From Aquatica leii (Eukaryota > Arthropoda > Insecta > Coleoptera > Lampyridae): a stretch of DNA of 64,000 nucleotides. The stretch covers positions 7,156,001 to 7,220,000 of the forward strand of contig CM069435.1 in NCBI GenBank assembly GCA_035610365.1, read 5' to 3'. Both the position numbers and the translations under genes were made by a program. This document shows, piece after piece, positions 33,118-43,430 of this stretch (position 1 is the first letter of the stretch; every line of letters begins with the position of its first letter). A model generated the notes under the pieces. It ran no database searches. It was given only the letters and a program-made list of their open reading frames with translations, and was not told the DNA's origin.

Positions 33118-34375
33118 AGTAGATATCACCAATAAAATTGATAAGAAGCTTGCTGACAACCAATTTGGCTTTAAAAAAGGGAGGTCAACAATAGACACAA
33201 TAAGAGTCGTGACGAAAGAAATAAAAGAGGCCATACAGATAAATGACTCGAAGGGAAGAAATATACAAATGGATGACGGAAAACAGACTAAAGCTGGTTC
33301 CAGAGAAAACAAAAGTAGGACTAATGACGGGGCAAAGAAGAATCACAGCCCTAATTTTAGAACTACTAGGGCAAAAAATAATAACCCAGAAAAGTATCAA
33401 GATCTTTGGTATAACCATTGATAAAAACCTCAGTTTTATTGAGCACGTCAAGACGATAACAGATAGGGCTCTTACAAAAGCAAACGCATTGAGGAGGATA
33501 CTCCCAAATCATGGAGAAGCCAGATCATCAAAGAGGAAAGTTATAGCACACGCGGTGGATTCAATCGTATTGTACGGAGCAGAGATTTAGCAGGAAGCAA
33601 TCAAATTTGGAACAGTAAATAAACTATTAGATAGGGTGCAAAAAATCCTAGCAATAAGAATTAGTCGAGCTTACAGAACAGTAAACACACAAGACGTTAT
33701 GGTGGTTGCTGGAATCCCACCGCTACAGATCCTCGCTAAAAATAGAAAAGATAAAATGGACACTAGTGCAACAATAGCGGAATGGCAGAAACAGCGGGGA
33801 GGCAAAGAGTCATGGAAAAAAAAACTGATTCTAAACATATACTCCTGGATACACAGAAAACACGGGGAACTGAGTTACTATACCACGCAGCTGCTGTCTG
33901 GGCACGGTGAAAATGGAGAATACTTACACAAAATTAAAAAAAGAGAAAATGACAACTGCGCGGATTGTAGTGAAAAGGATGATAAAGAACATGCGGTGTT
34001 TAAATGTAAAAGATGGAAGGAAGAAAGAAGGAAAATCGAAGAAAAGATAGAAGAAGAAATAAAAGCATCTAACATCATTAGCGTAATGTGCGATAACGAA
34101 GATAAATGGAAAGAAATAAAAAGTTGGTACACAAAAATAATCAAGAAAAGAGAGGAAGAAGCAAGGAACAGAGGAAAAGGGATAAGTAACTAAGGAGACG
34201 GCTAATTGCCAAACTACCATTGCGAAGAATGCAAAAGCGGTACCCTGTGCTGGTGAAAAGGAGATGTGAGGAGAGGTTTTAGTGGGTAGACCTTGCCAAG
34301 ATGCCAAGGAGAATCCCACACACCCCCTCAGAATGCGGGAAGCCAAAAAATGGTTTCCCCTCCTTAAAAAAAAGT
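33118..34375 (+). mobile_element. R1-type LINE, 3' part, internally deleted
   Basis: It begins with an RT-like piece (DNQFGFKKGRSTIDTIRVV, about 33157-33215), then jumps to the later RT/thumb region (TKVGLMTGQRRI, IFGITIDKNLSFIEHVKTI), so the central RT with its catalytic box is missing. The rest is the R1 C-terminal region, ending in the CCHC-like zinc motif C..C(7-8)H....C. A 3' UTR with CCCCCTCAGAATGCGGGA, typical of R1 tails, and an A-rich end (CCTTAAAAAAAA, near 34367-34375) follow. It is 5'-truncated and sits within the 31-kb Gypsy. I could not define a target duplication. Confidence 0.78.
33243..34193 (+). pseudogene. R1 LINE pol C-terminal region
   Basis: Two adjoining frames (33243-33590 and 33636-34193) separated by a stop near 33588. 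The second contains YRTVNTQDVMVVAGIPPLQI, WIHRKHGELSYYTTQLLSGH, GEYLHKIKK and NCADCSEKDDKEHAVFKC (CCHC zinc motif, about 33953-34010), the standard C-terminal block of R1/TRAS-clade LINE proteins. It ends at a stop at 34191-34193. No catalytic RT box survives. Confidence 0.85.
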
Positions 34376-34424
34376 CGCCGAAGAAGTGTTCACAACATCT
34401 ATTAGATAGCTGGCTAAAGTTAAA

Positions 34425-35042
34425 GTGTTCATCGAAGAGTATCAAGATGTGTTCGCACTGGAGAGTGGTTCCAAAGGAAGAACTAACGTGGTGAAACATA
34501 AAATTAATACCGGAGACGCTCGGCCGATACGACAACATCTACGCAGGCTTTCTTTGGCAAAAATAAAAGAAGCCATACAAATAATTACGGATAAGGAGAA
34601 AGAAGGCGTGATTAAACCTTCAAGTAGCCCATGGGCATCCCCAGTGGTACTCGTAAAAAAGAAGGATGGATCAACGAGGTTTTGCGTAGACTACAGGCAG
34701 CTAAACAACGTGACCAAAAAGGAAAGCTACCCTTTACCCAGAAATAACGATACGCTACTCACCCTGTTAGGATCCCAGTGGTTTTCTACGTTAGATTTAA
34801 AGAGTGGATATTGGCAGGTAGAATTAGAACCCAAGGATCGTGAAAAAACAGCTTTTACGATTGGAACTGGTTTGTGGCAGTTCACTGTAATGCCCTTCGG
34901 CCTGTGTAACGCTCTTGAAACGTTTGAGCGTTTGATGGAAACCATCTTGCGCGGATTGTCTTGGAAGACGTGCTTGGTTTACCTGGACGACGTGATCGTA
35001 GTTGGAAGGTCGTTTGAAGAACACTTGAATAACTGGAAGTAA
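34425..35042 (+). pseudogene. 31-kb Gypsy reverse transcriptase remnant
   Basis: A long frame of about 205 codons with Gypsy RT motifs: PIRQHLRRLSLAKIKEAIQ, SSSPWASPVVLVKKKDGSTR, FCVDYRQLNNVTKK, LDLKSGYWQVEL (first Asp), FTVMPFGLCNA and LVYLDDVIVVGR (YLDD box). It is the best-preserved part of the element. Fossil. Confidence 0.9.
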
Positions 35043-35109
35043 GTGTTCCAGCGATTACGTGGGGCTAATCTGAGCCCAAAGAAGTGCCACGTATTTAAGA
35101 AGGAAGTTT

Positions 35110-35703
35110 CTTTGGGTTGTGCACTTATTATAGAAGATTTGTACCCGGATTTGCCAATATTTCCAAACCATTGACAAAATTAACGAAAGAAAAAGCAGAA
35201 TTTAGATGGAATGAAGACTGCGAAAATTCTTTTAATCAACTAAAACAGGCCCTAGTCACTTCGCCGATTTTGATTATTCAAGAGAAAATGAAAAATTTGT
35301 TTTGGATACCGACGCAAACAATCTGGCCATAGCGGTCCTTTCGCAGGTTCAAGATGGACAAGAAAAAGTTATCGCGTATTTTAGCAAGGTTTTGTCCAGG
35401 TCAGAAAGGAATTATTACGTGACTATGAGGGAGCTGTTAACAGTCGTTAAGTCCATCGAATATTTCTACAAGTATTTGTATGGACGAAAATTTTTACTGA
35501 GAATAGACCACGCCGCTTTAAAATGGGTACTGCAGTTTCGTAACTCGGAGGGACAAGTGGCAAGATGGATCAATAGACTGCAAGAATATGACTATTACAC
35601 AGAACACCGTGCAGAAAGGAGTCATCGAAACGCTGATGCCTTGTCTAGAAGACCATGTCCGGCGGACTGCAGCCATTGCTTCTGGACTGGAAGAAAAAGT
35701 TAA
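35110..35703 (+). pseudogene. 31-kb Gypsy RNase H remnant
   Basis: YYRRFVPGFANISKPLTKL (about 35120-35180) is the RT connection. DTDANNLAIAVLSQVQDGQ, VIAYFSKVLSRSERNY, RELLTVVKSIEYF and IDHAALKWVLQF follow, ending HRNADALSRRPC. These are the successive RNase H motifs of Gypsy pol. Fossil. Confidence 0.88.
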
Positions 35704-35979
35704 ATGGCTCCGGAGAACTGCTATGGTTGATGATGAGTGGGAACCTGAGCAGTTACGTCGCGAACAAGAAAACGATCCTGAAATAAGACTACTCCCGGAC
35801 TGGAAAGAAAGCGGCCGACGACCAACCTGGGAAGAAGTGAGTGCTTTGGGCAGAAACGTCAAAGCGTACTGAGCGCAGTGGTACTCTTTAATGGTAGAAG
35901 ATGGTCTTCTTAAGTGATCCCATAAAATGTCAAGGGCACGGAAAACAGACTAGAGTTGGTAGTGCCAAAGAGCAGGATG

Positions 35980-37083
35980 TCAGAAGTGTTGAAGCATCTC
36001 CACGATGGGAAGTACACTTTGGCATTAAGAAGACATTGGTTAAAGTGCGAGAACGATTTTACTAGATGAATTGCAAAGAGGACGTCATGAAATGGTGCCG
36101 TAATTGCACGGTCTGCGCATTAGGAAATGGTCCAGCGATAAAGCGCAAAGCACCCATGAAGCAATACAACGTAGAGCCTTTCCTAGAATCCGATTCGGGA
36201 AATAAATACATTTTGGTGGCGATGAATTATTTCACAAAATGGACCGAGGCTTACGCCATACCCAATCAAGAAGCAGCTACAGTCGCAGACGTATTAGTAA
36301 AATAGTTTTTCTGTCGGTTTAGAGTCCCGTTGGAATTACACTCCGATCAAGGCTGCAACTTTGAGTCTGGACTGTTTCAAGAAGTTTGCCGACTGTTAGG
36401 AATCAAGAGAACTAGGGCGACGCCTATCGATCCTCAAGCTGATGGCATGGTTGAGCGGATCATACCGATTATCCGTTCACGAAAGCACATTCTGTGTGAT
36501 GCTCGGTCACAAAATACGATTGCCATGCGAGTTTCAATTTGGACGAAGACCGGAAGAAGAAGTTGCTGAAGAAGATTGCGTCAGCAAGCTGACCAAGAGG
36601 CTAGACGACGTTCATGAAGAGGTCCGTAAAAACACATAAATTGCCAGCGACAGGATGAAGACTAGATATGACGTCAAGGCACAAAATGGTGGGTTTCAAC
36701 CTGGCGATATGATCTGGTTGTATAATCCTCAAACGAGACATGGTTTGTCGCCGAACCTGCAAAGGCAATAGGAAGGCCCCTATGAAGTCATGCAGCGTAT
36801 TAATGACGTCATATATCGCATCCCAAAACCGCCCAGAAGCAAGCTAAAAGTGGTCCAGGTCGATCGCCTAGCCCCGTTTGCTGGCGATAACCACAATACG
36901 CAAGTTCAGGTCCGAACCAGAATAATAAGCAGCAGAACCAGGAATCAAATCGAAGAAATGGAGTTCGAGAAATTTATGAACTTATACGGAGGTTCTGGAA
37001 AATCTAGGTTTGGAGGAACAACAAGACCTGTTCCAGACACAAAAAGATTACGTCATCGCACATTGCGTGAACGAGGATCTTGA
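35980..37083 (+). pseudogene. 31-kb Gypsy integrase remnant
   Basis: The zinc-binding end WCRNCTVCALGNG is near 36090-36130, then NKYILVAMNYFTKWTEAYAI (catalytic core, first Asp region), ELHSDQGCNFESGLFQEVC (second Asp) and PIDPQADGMVERI (Glu). The C-terminal part VIYRIPKPPRSKLKVVQVDR with LAPF is the GPY/F-like module of Gypsy integrases. It ends at about 37083 with an unassigned basic tail. Fossil. Confidence 0.87.
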
Positions 37084-37090
37084 GATGTCC

Positions 37091-40000
37091 AGAGGGGTTT
37101 CTGTGGTGTTTAAAATGAAATTTGGGCAGCAAGATGAATTACGAAGAAGTAGTTATTAAGTAGTTATATTGGCGTGCCTAAAAATAATAAATCTAAAATT
37201 CAGGAGAAAAATAATTAACTACAACAATCCTCTCAAATTACGTTGAAAAATCCACTCAAAATGTTTTTTTGATATTGTTAATTTTTTTTGCAATGAAATG
37301 AGTGTTATTAAAAATATCTACAAAAGTTTTGCTAAAGTTTCTATATCAAAACACTAATGAACGTATAGTAGAACGTTTGTGGAAATAATTGGGCCGTAGG
37401 ATTTCTAAAACATTGTCTAACTTACTACCCAATGTTTTACAAGCCTTGTGGAGTCAATACCTCGAGAACTCAAAGGTGTGCTGCAGAATAATGGAGAACA
37501 CACAAAATATTAAATCTAATTTTAAAATTTTCATTTATTTTTTTTTGTTGTGTTTTTGACACTTATAACACAATATATAAAGAAAATTATTATATTTATA
37601 GTGTGTGTTATGTAAGACTATCAATTTCTTTATGGAAATGTTAGTCATTAAAGCTCAATTAAGAAACGATATTTAAAATTACTGATTTTCTAATTTTACG
37701 TAATGTTTTTTATGATAAAAAAAATACTGTAATGTACAATTTCAACTTACTGTATATACATCTAAAACTAAAGCAACCCACAAACTGTGCTACATTTGTT
37801 TGTGGGCAATTTATAAATGGTGGATTAAAAAGGTTTTATTTTCTAACCTAAATGTTTATAAACGAATTGACAATGTTTGAAAAACCATAGCACTAACTAA
37901 TTTTTTTAAATTTGTGTTTGTGTAAAAATCAACATTTTGAAAAAAATATCACTACAAAGATATATTGTAGAAAACATGGATAGTAAGCTTATTACAATCT
38001 CGTTCAATCACGACCCGAGCTCGCTTTGCTCGCTCGTCCATAATCTCAATCATTTGTAATAAGCCTCTTACTCCCTTTGTTACGTAAATACTGTTTTACC
38101 ACAATGAGCTCCAGATATTATCATGGGTTAAATAAGATAAAACTTTGCAAACGATTTCTAAATAAATAATACTATTACTTGTTACCTAACTATTTATTTT
38201 TGTACAATTTTGTACAAATGTAAAACAATTAAAAACCGTTTTAAGCTCCGACTACATTTACTAAAACTGTTGTTAACAAATCGTTTACAAGTACAAATGT
38301 ACATAGCATTACAAGCTACTGTTAAAACCAAATTATAATAAACAAGGATTAAACAGATTGTCTAAAAAAAATATTTTAAAAAAATCTATAACCAATAACA
38401 AAATTTAATTGGAATTGAAAGACTAAAAAACAAGTATTAAAAGCAAAAAAACAATTTAATTTGAAGAAGTTAATTATGTTGAGAAAGTATTTTAAATTAG
38501 ATTTTTTTATACACACACAAAACAAATTTTTAAGGATTATCTGTATTTTAATTTTACATCTACATAAACGAATATAATCCTGAAAACTTTGAATAAGTCT
38601 AAGAAAAAATAATAAAAGAGACGTTTTACTTATATTAATTAATTAATAATTCACGTTTATAACTAATTCTTTTTTTATTGTTTTTTTTTTCTATTTGAAA
38701 ACTCAAACAAACAGCAATTTTACATTTTCTAATATAAATATTTAAAATGAAAAATCGTTGATATGTTAGCGTAAAGTTTTAATTTTGTTTTGTTTAAATA
38801 TTAGAGAAAACAATTTCATTATTTACTTTGCTTATTTATCTTTGCGTTGAGTTATTTTGCGTAATAAAATACATTTTATATATAAAAAAGATTTCAATAT
38901 AACTTTGTTCAAAAAATAATAAAAATTAAATGTATTTTTGTTTATTTGTGTATTCCGAATGTACGTGCATTTGCACAACAGCCACAGTATTAATATATTT
39001 GCCATCTTGTGTTTACGTGGGTAATGTGAGGCGATAGTATGCGGATTCGTGTTCCACCGTATTTACAGTAAATTTTCAGATTATGGCGAACGTCGAATAC
39101 TTAAAGTTCAATGTAGGTGTTAAGTTATCACTTCTATTTTGTCTTCGGATTTTTTTTGCCTTGACCACAAAATATTGTAACGTATCAAGTAAAATTACGT
39201 ACTGATATCTATTTACATAAAACATTCTTTTTACGAGGTTTTTATGTAAGAATTTTATAACAGGGACTTGGTGTCAATTAAGGTCCGGTCCTAAGTCGTT
39301 TTATTTTGTCTGCTTCAATTCGCTTTTGGTTCAGTTCCATTACCAATGTAGGCGCTATGTTTTACTGCTCTTTCTTATTTTCTTTTATGACGCGACTTGC
39401 AGATTCAGCCAAAATCCTTTTCTTATCTGAATTTAGGAAGATACTTGGTAATTTCAATGTTAACAAGAATTTCGAGTTATCGAATTTAATTAAAGTAGAC
39501 GGCTTTGTCAACTAAATTAATTTTATGATCAACATTTTGTAGTTTCTTCTTTGTGGTTATTTTAACGCGTTCTAATCTATCCATTTATTACGTCAACTAA
39601 TTAGGTCACGTGCTGTAATTTTTCTTCAGATAATAACTGTAAATCTTTGATTTGTTTTAAAAACGAACTTTAATTAACTTCAACGGCGTTTTTCAATTTT
39701 GCTTTGTCTTAAAATTGTTTTAAAGTGATTCCAGTTGGGTTTATTAGTTTTTTCTGTGGTATTAAATTATACCCACGCGTATTTTTGATACGTATTAATT
39801 AGTTTTAATAACCTCTGTGCAATACATTTTATGGAAAGGTGAGAATATTGAACTGAAGTTTATAATTGTCTTTTTTATCTACTATAAATTTAATTATAAT
39901 TTCTTATAATTAACTATGTTTTATAGCTAAACTAACGTTTATGAACCTTTTTTTTAGATTTTTTTAAATTAGTTTCTTCTGTTTTTTTTTGTCTATTAAT

Positions 40001-40364
40001 TACTATTTTGCATTACTATTGTATTTCTTTATTTAATTGTTAACCTCGATACGTTGAAATTTGTTTAATGTTTATTTGTAATTGAATTAGAGCTATTAGG
40101 TAGAATACGGCCGGTATAGATGGACCACTTTTTTTTAAAATGGAATAGTAACGTAAATTTTAAACTAAAGGTTTAGAAAAAATATATATACTATGATATT
40201 ATGAATGCAAAGTAGTGAGTGGTCCAACTAACCGATAGCACGAGGATTTTATGGACTGCACTGTACAGGTTAACCGGGCCACTGCTTAAATCTAAGGTTT
40301 TAAACATAAACATTTCTTTATTAAAAGCATTTCTAGAAAAATTTAAAACTTAACATACCTACAG
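37091..40364. other. No recognised gene; AT-rich, with a small palindrome
   Basis: Long A/T runs and no family motif. The 69-codon frame at 39306-39515 has no support. A small inverted repeat is listed separately at 37982-38072. Confidence 0.5.
37982..38072. repeat. Short palindrome enclosing a GC-rich core
   Basis: AGTAAGCTTATTACAA (37982-37997) faces TTGTAATAAGCctcTTACT (38054-38072) as an inverted repeat around a GC-rich loop with GAGCTCGCTTTGCTCGCTCG. The composition contrasts with the AT-rich surroundings. It could be a very small MITE or a stable hairpin. No family recognised. Confidence 0.55.
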
Positions 40365-42700
40365 TGCGCGCCAAAAGTATGGAATAATGGATTTATTTTG
40401 GTCCTTGTCAGGACTATCAAAAAACGCTTTGACACGTATAATTAATTAACATTTTTCAGTATTCAGTAATTTTGCTACCCCCACCTCTTTTTCTAAAAAT
40501 AACGTCATCATTTTTTTTAAATAGCAACCCTCCATTTTGTAACAGTTTTGGATACCTTTAGATACCTAGCGTGGTCCTTATTAATTTGAATCAAAAAAAA
40601 AATTTTTTCTTTTATTTGACGGGGCCTCACATCATTTTGTTAAATACTGTAAGGAACTAATCAAGTAATTTTTTCACAATTTTAAAATAATATTTAGGGG
40701 TTGCTACCAAGGTTTGAATTTTACAAAAAACACTATACATTAATTGGAAAATTTTATTTATTGATCCGGACATTTAGCATGCAAAATTATTGTAACTGTT
40801 ACAAAAAAAAATACATTGAAATATTAAAATCATGTATTACTGCGATACAAGAGTTGATTTCTTGGAGTTAGGATATTTTTTTCTATAATCTTTTACCAAC
40901 AAAAGCAAATGTTGCTTTTGTTCTTTATCTTTGGTTAACAGTTTATTAAAATCCTCAATTAAGGCAACACCAGGCTCAGCAATATCATTCACTACCCGCA
41001 TAGAATGAACGATTTTCTTTATCGCCTCCAAATCAGCGTCTGCAACCCAAGTTTCAACCTCTTTATTCAAAAACTCTGATGAGATCCCCATGATCTGGAA
41101 AAATCGTAAGGAATTGCTCGTTACAAAGTCTTCAATTATCTTTTCGCGGATGTGTTCCACATCAATGCTTTTTCTTTTCGAGCAATCTTTTGTGCCTTCG
41201 ATTTTTAGTGCATCTACCATTTGTTTCTTATCTTGAACTGAAAGTTTGTCGTCGAAAAACGCGAGAGACACCAGCTCTTCCAACAAATACCACAGATGGC
41301 CCAGTATTTTCTTCAGGGTAACAGTAGCAATTTCCGGGTTTAAGTCTTTAAGGTCTTTCAATAATTGTAAGTCGTTTCTCGGTGCTGATCATTCGGCAAG
41401 GGCTTGAAACCAGTATTTTATATATATTATCACCGTGAAAATATTTCTCTCACAACTTTCTTTTCCTTTTTTGTCAGTTAAAACTGATGTTTAAATAAGA
41501 AAATTTTTAAGCAGCACAAAGCTTTGCCATCCATCTAGCCCGGTGTAGCCCAGCTGGTCTCCTAAATGAAATACTTTTTTGGGTCCTCCTCCCAAGTAAA
41601 TGATTGTGAGATGTAACAATTCTTTGTAGTCGTTTCGAGGTTGATGCACTTGGAGTTGTGTTTGCGCAAATGAAATTTTGTCAGCGACAACATTTTCCTC
41701 GATGTTTGAAGTAGTGTCATTAATTATTGTTTTATAATCTTTTTGGTCAATGTTTTACTAATTGTTCTTAACTAGACGGTCCAAGCGATTGATCCACTGC
41801 AGCTGATAACATATTTTCTAAAATGTAATGGCGACAAAGAAGCCAAAGCATATCTTCCTCCATTTTTCTCTAAAATTGAACGCATGCACCATTTTTCAAA
41901 CCGGTGGCGGTGTTTTCAGCTGTAGTCTCAAAACATAAACATTTTACTTTATCGCTCAAGCCCCATAAATTTATTGCTTTGTAGACAGCTGACGCACAGG
42001 CTGTACTTGTTCCACGTTCCAATTTTGGAACCGCCAGAAGTTGATCAATCCTATGCCCAGATACCAAAATGGACAGATGGGCTACTGGAGAACGATGACA
42101 AAGAAAGGAGAACCTTTTCTGTCAAAGCTGATATATTTTCGCTTTCACGTTTGCGCAGTTTTTTATTACGTTCTTCTTTTTCTTCCATTTTCTTCCATTT
42201 GATTAAACTTTTTCTGGCTACTGAACCAATTACACCCTGTTGTCCTTTGTTTTGTTGTCCTAATGAAAATTGCTTGTCCTCTTCAACAGTCATGATACTT
42301 AAAGCATCACAATGAGCAATATCAAATAGATCTTCTAATTTTTGTTGCTAATCTTGTTCTTTGTTCTTTAATGCTTCGGAACGTTTCTTCTTGTTCTCTT
42401 TATTTTTTTTTCAGATTCTGCCATTCCTTGAAGTGTTTTCTTATTTTACTAATTACATGTTTTTTTAATCTTAGTGGTAATACTAGCTTTTTCCCACAAA
42501 CCTATCACTTCGCATGCAGTTACAGTCGCAGATTCAAGAATGGCTTTTCTTTCTTCGTTTTTGTAGTAAAAAAACAAACGTAATACTTCGCTAATAGAAG
42601 GCAACTTTGTCGGGTTTAGTTTAGGCAGTGATTGGCAGATCAGCTAAATGTTAGTTTTATTTCGAGTAACTACACTGACGCCGGTACTTGTGGATGCCAT
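40365..42700 (-). mobile_element. DNA transposon relic with hAT-like transposase
   Basis: The minus-strand gene (40837-42700) belongs to a transposase family often seen in arthropod genomes. At the gene's downstream side the sequence CAGTGCGCGCCAAAAGTATGG (here 40364-40384, described by position) looks like a transposon terminus. No matching inverted end was found upstream of 42700, so the other terminus is lost or lies in unrecognised sequence. Confidence 0.55.
40837..42700 (-). pseudogene. hAT-like transposase gene, broken
   Basis: The likely start is the ATG at 42700-42698 (MASTSTGVSVVTRNK), with an AT-rich TATA-like stretch just upstream. The N-terminal third is Lys/Glu-rich and split over frames. 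GHRIDQLLAVPKLERGTSTA and KCLCFETTAENTATGLKNGA (42067-41880) correspond to the family's HG.EQLLGVPK...C.DTTASNTG...GAC block, where the Asp of DTT is probably catalytic; here it reads ETT, a change at that residue. A DYKELLHLTIIYLGGGPKK-like stretch follows (about 41630-41570). The C-terminal 174 residues (41361-40837) are open and include WYLLEELVSLAFFDDKLS and VNDIAEPGVALIEDFNKLLT. At least four frame changes or stops interrupt the gene. The hAT affiliation rests on motif order and is tentative. Confidence 0.6.
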
Positions 42701-42724
42701 TGTAAATCAAAACAAATTTATATG

Positions 42725-43260
42725 CTCTATAAGAAAACGCACGCGTTCTCTCGTTAATGAGTGAACTCCAACTGAAGTGCTGAGCAGGCTCGCTACTCAA
42801 TCGCGACGCGCATGGGCAGGAAAGTGGCGGGGGACCTTACTTAATGACGGCACAGGAAACAGGTAAAGGTTTCAGTGATGTAATCATCAAACTAACGCAT
42901 TTATAGCCAAAAATAAGTAAGTAGAAGACGAAATAAGTTTGGTTTAAACAACCATTACAGTAAATGTTCAAATTAGAAACGATTTGCTTTTTGACAGTAC
43001 CCTAATAGCATTCGAAATTCAGAACAAACATTATGTAAGGTTTCTAGTGCTAGTATTATCATTTCTTCTCGAATTAATTTAATTAATAAATTTAGTGGGG
43101 TCAGATCTAAACATCTTGCCGGCCATTCAATAAATCCACGTGGACCAATCCATCCGTTTGGGAATATATCCTCGCGTACTTCTTGACAAACTAAAATTTA
43201 GTTAATACATTTGTTACCAGAGTTTCTTAGTAACTTAAATGTAAGCGACTAGCTCAATGT
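42725..43260. other. No recognised gene
   Basis: Includes a less AT-rich stretch (about 42760-42860), perhaps the promoter side or lost terminus of the transposon relic to its left. Confidence 0.4.
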
Positions 43261-43264
43261 AATT

Positions 43265-43430
43265 CGGCGAGTGAATCGCAGATCTCGGTGTGCTGATCAT
43301 AAATTAATGTAAAAAGGCGCCAAAACGGTTGAAAACTGGTGATAAAAGACACCGTTTAAATTTATCCAACGCTTAAAGAGAACAAAATTTACAGATATTG
43401 CAAATCTTGCAATTATCGGACGGTGTTGAA
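43265..43430 (-). repeat. Dispersed LTR/leader-like repeat, copy D (inverted)
   Basis: On the minus strand: GTTGGATAAATTTAAACGGT, then GTCTTTTATCACCAG, CAACCGTTTTGGCGCCTTTT (core at 43314-43327) and AATTTATGATCAGCACACCG. It aligns with copy C at 63.8-63.95 kb over roughly 130 bases with few differences. Confidence 0.6.

Larger units (their letters stand above)
31205..37090 (+). mobile_element. Ty3/Gypsy LTR retrotransposon fossil, split by an R1 LINE
   Basis: A 5' LTR (31205-31610) is followed by a coiled-coil gag, protease, RT, RNase H and integrase in Gypsy order, ending near 37083. No 3' LTR is recognisable after the pol end. An R1-type LINE tail (about 33118-34375) lies between the protease and RT. 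Gypsy sequence identity to family motifs is still good, so it is of middle age, but it carries many breaks (roughly ten). A solo LTR of the same family lies at 62539-62948 on the other strand. Confidence 0.88.

Noticed and set aside
33924-34538. 204-codon minus-strand frame
   Set aside because: Antisense to the R1 C-terminal region, whose plus-strand motifs are clear.
37982-38072. Bacterial contamination suggested by the GC-rich CTCGCTTTGCTCGCTCG string
   Set aside because: Only ~30 bases, embedded in a palindrome whose arms match the AT-rich surroundings. Better read as a hairpin.
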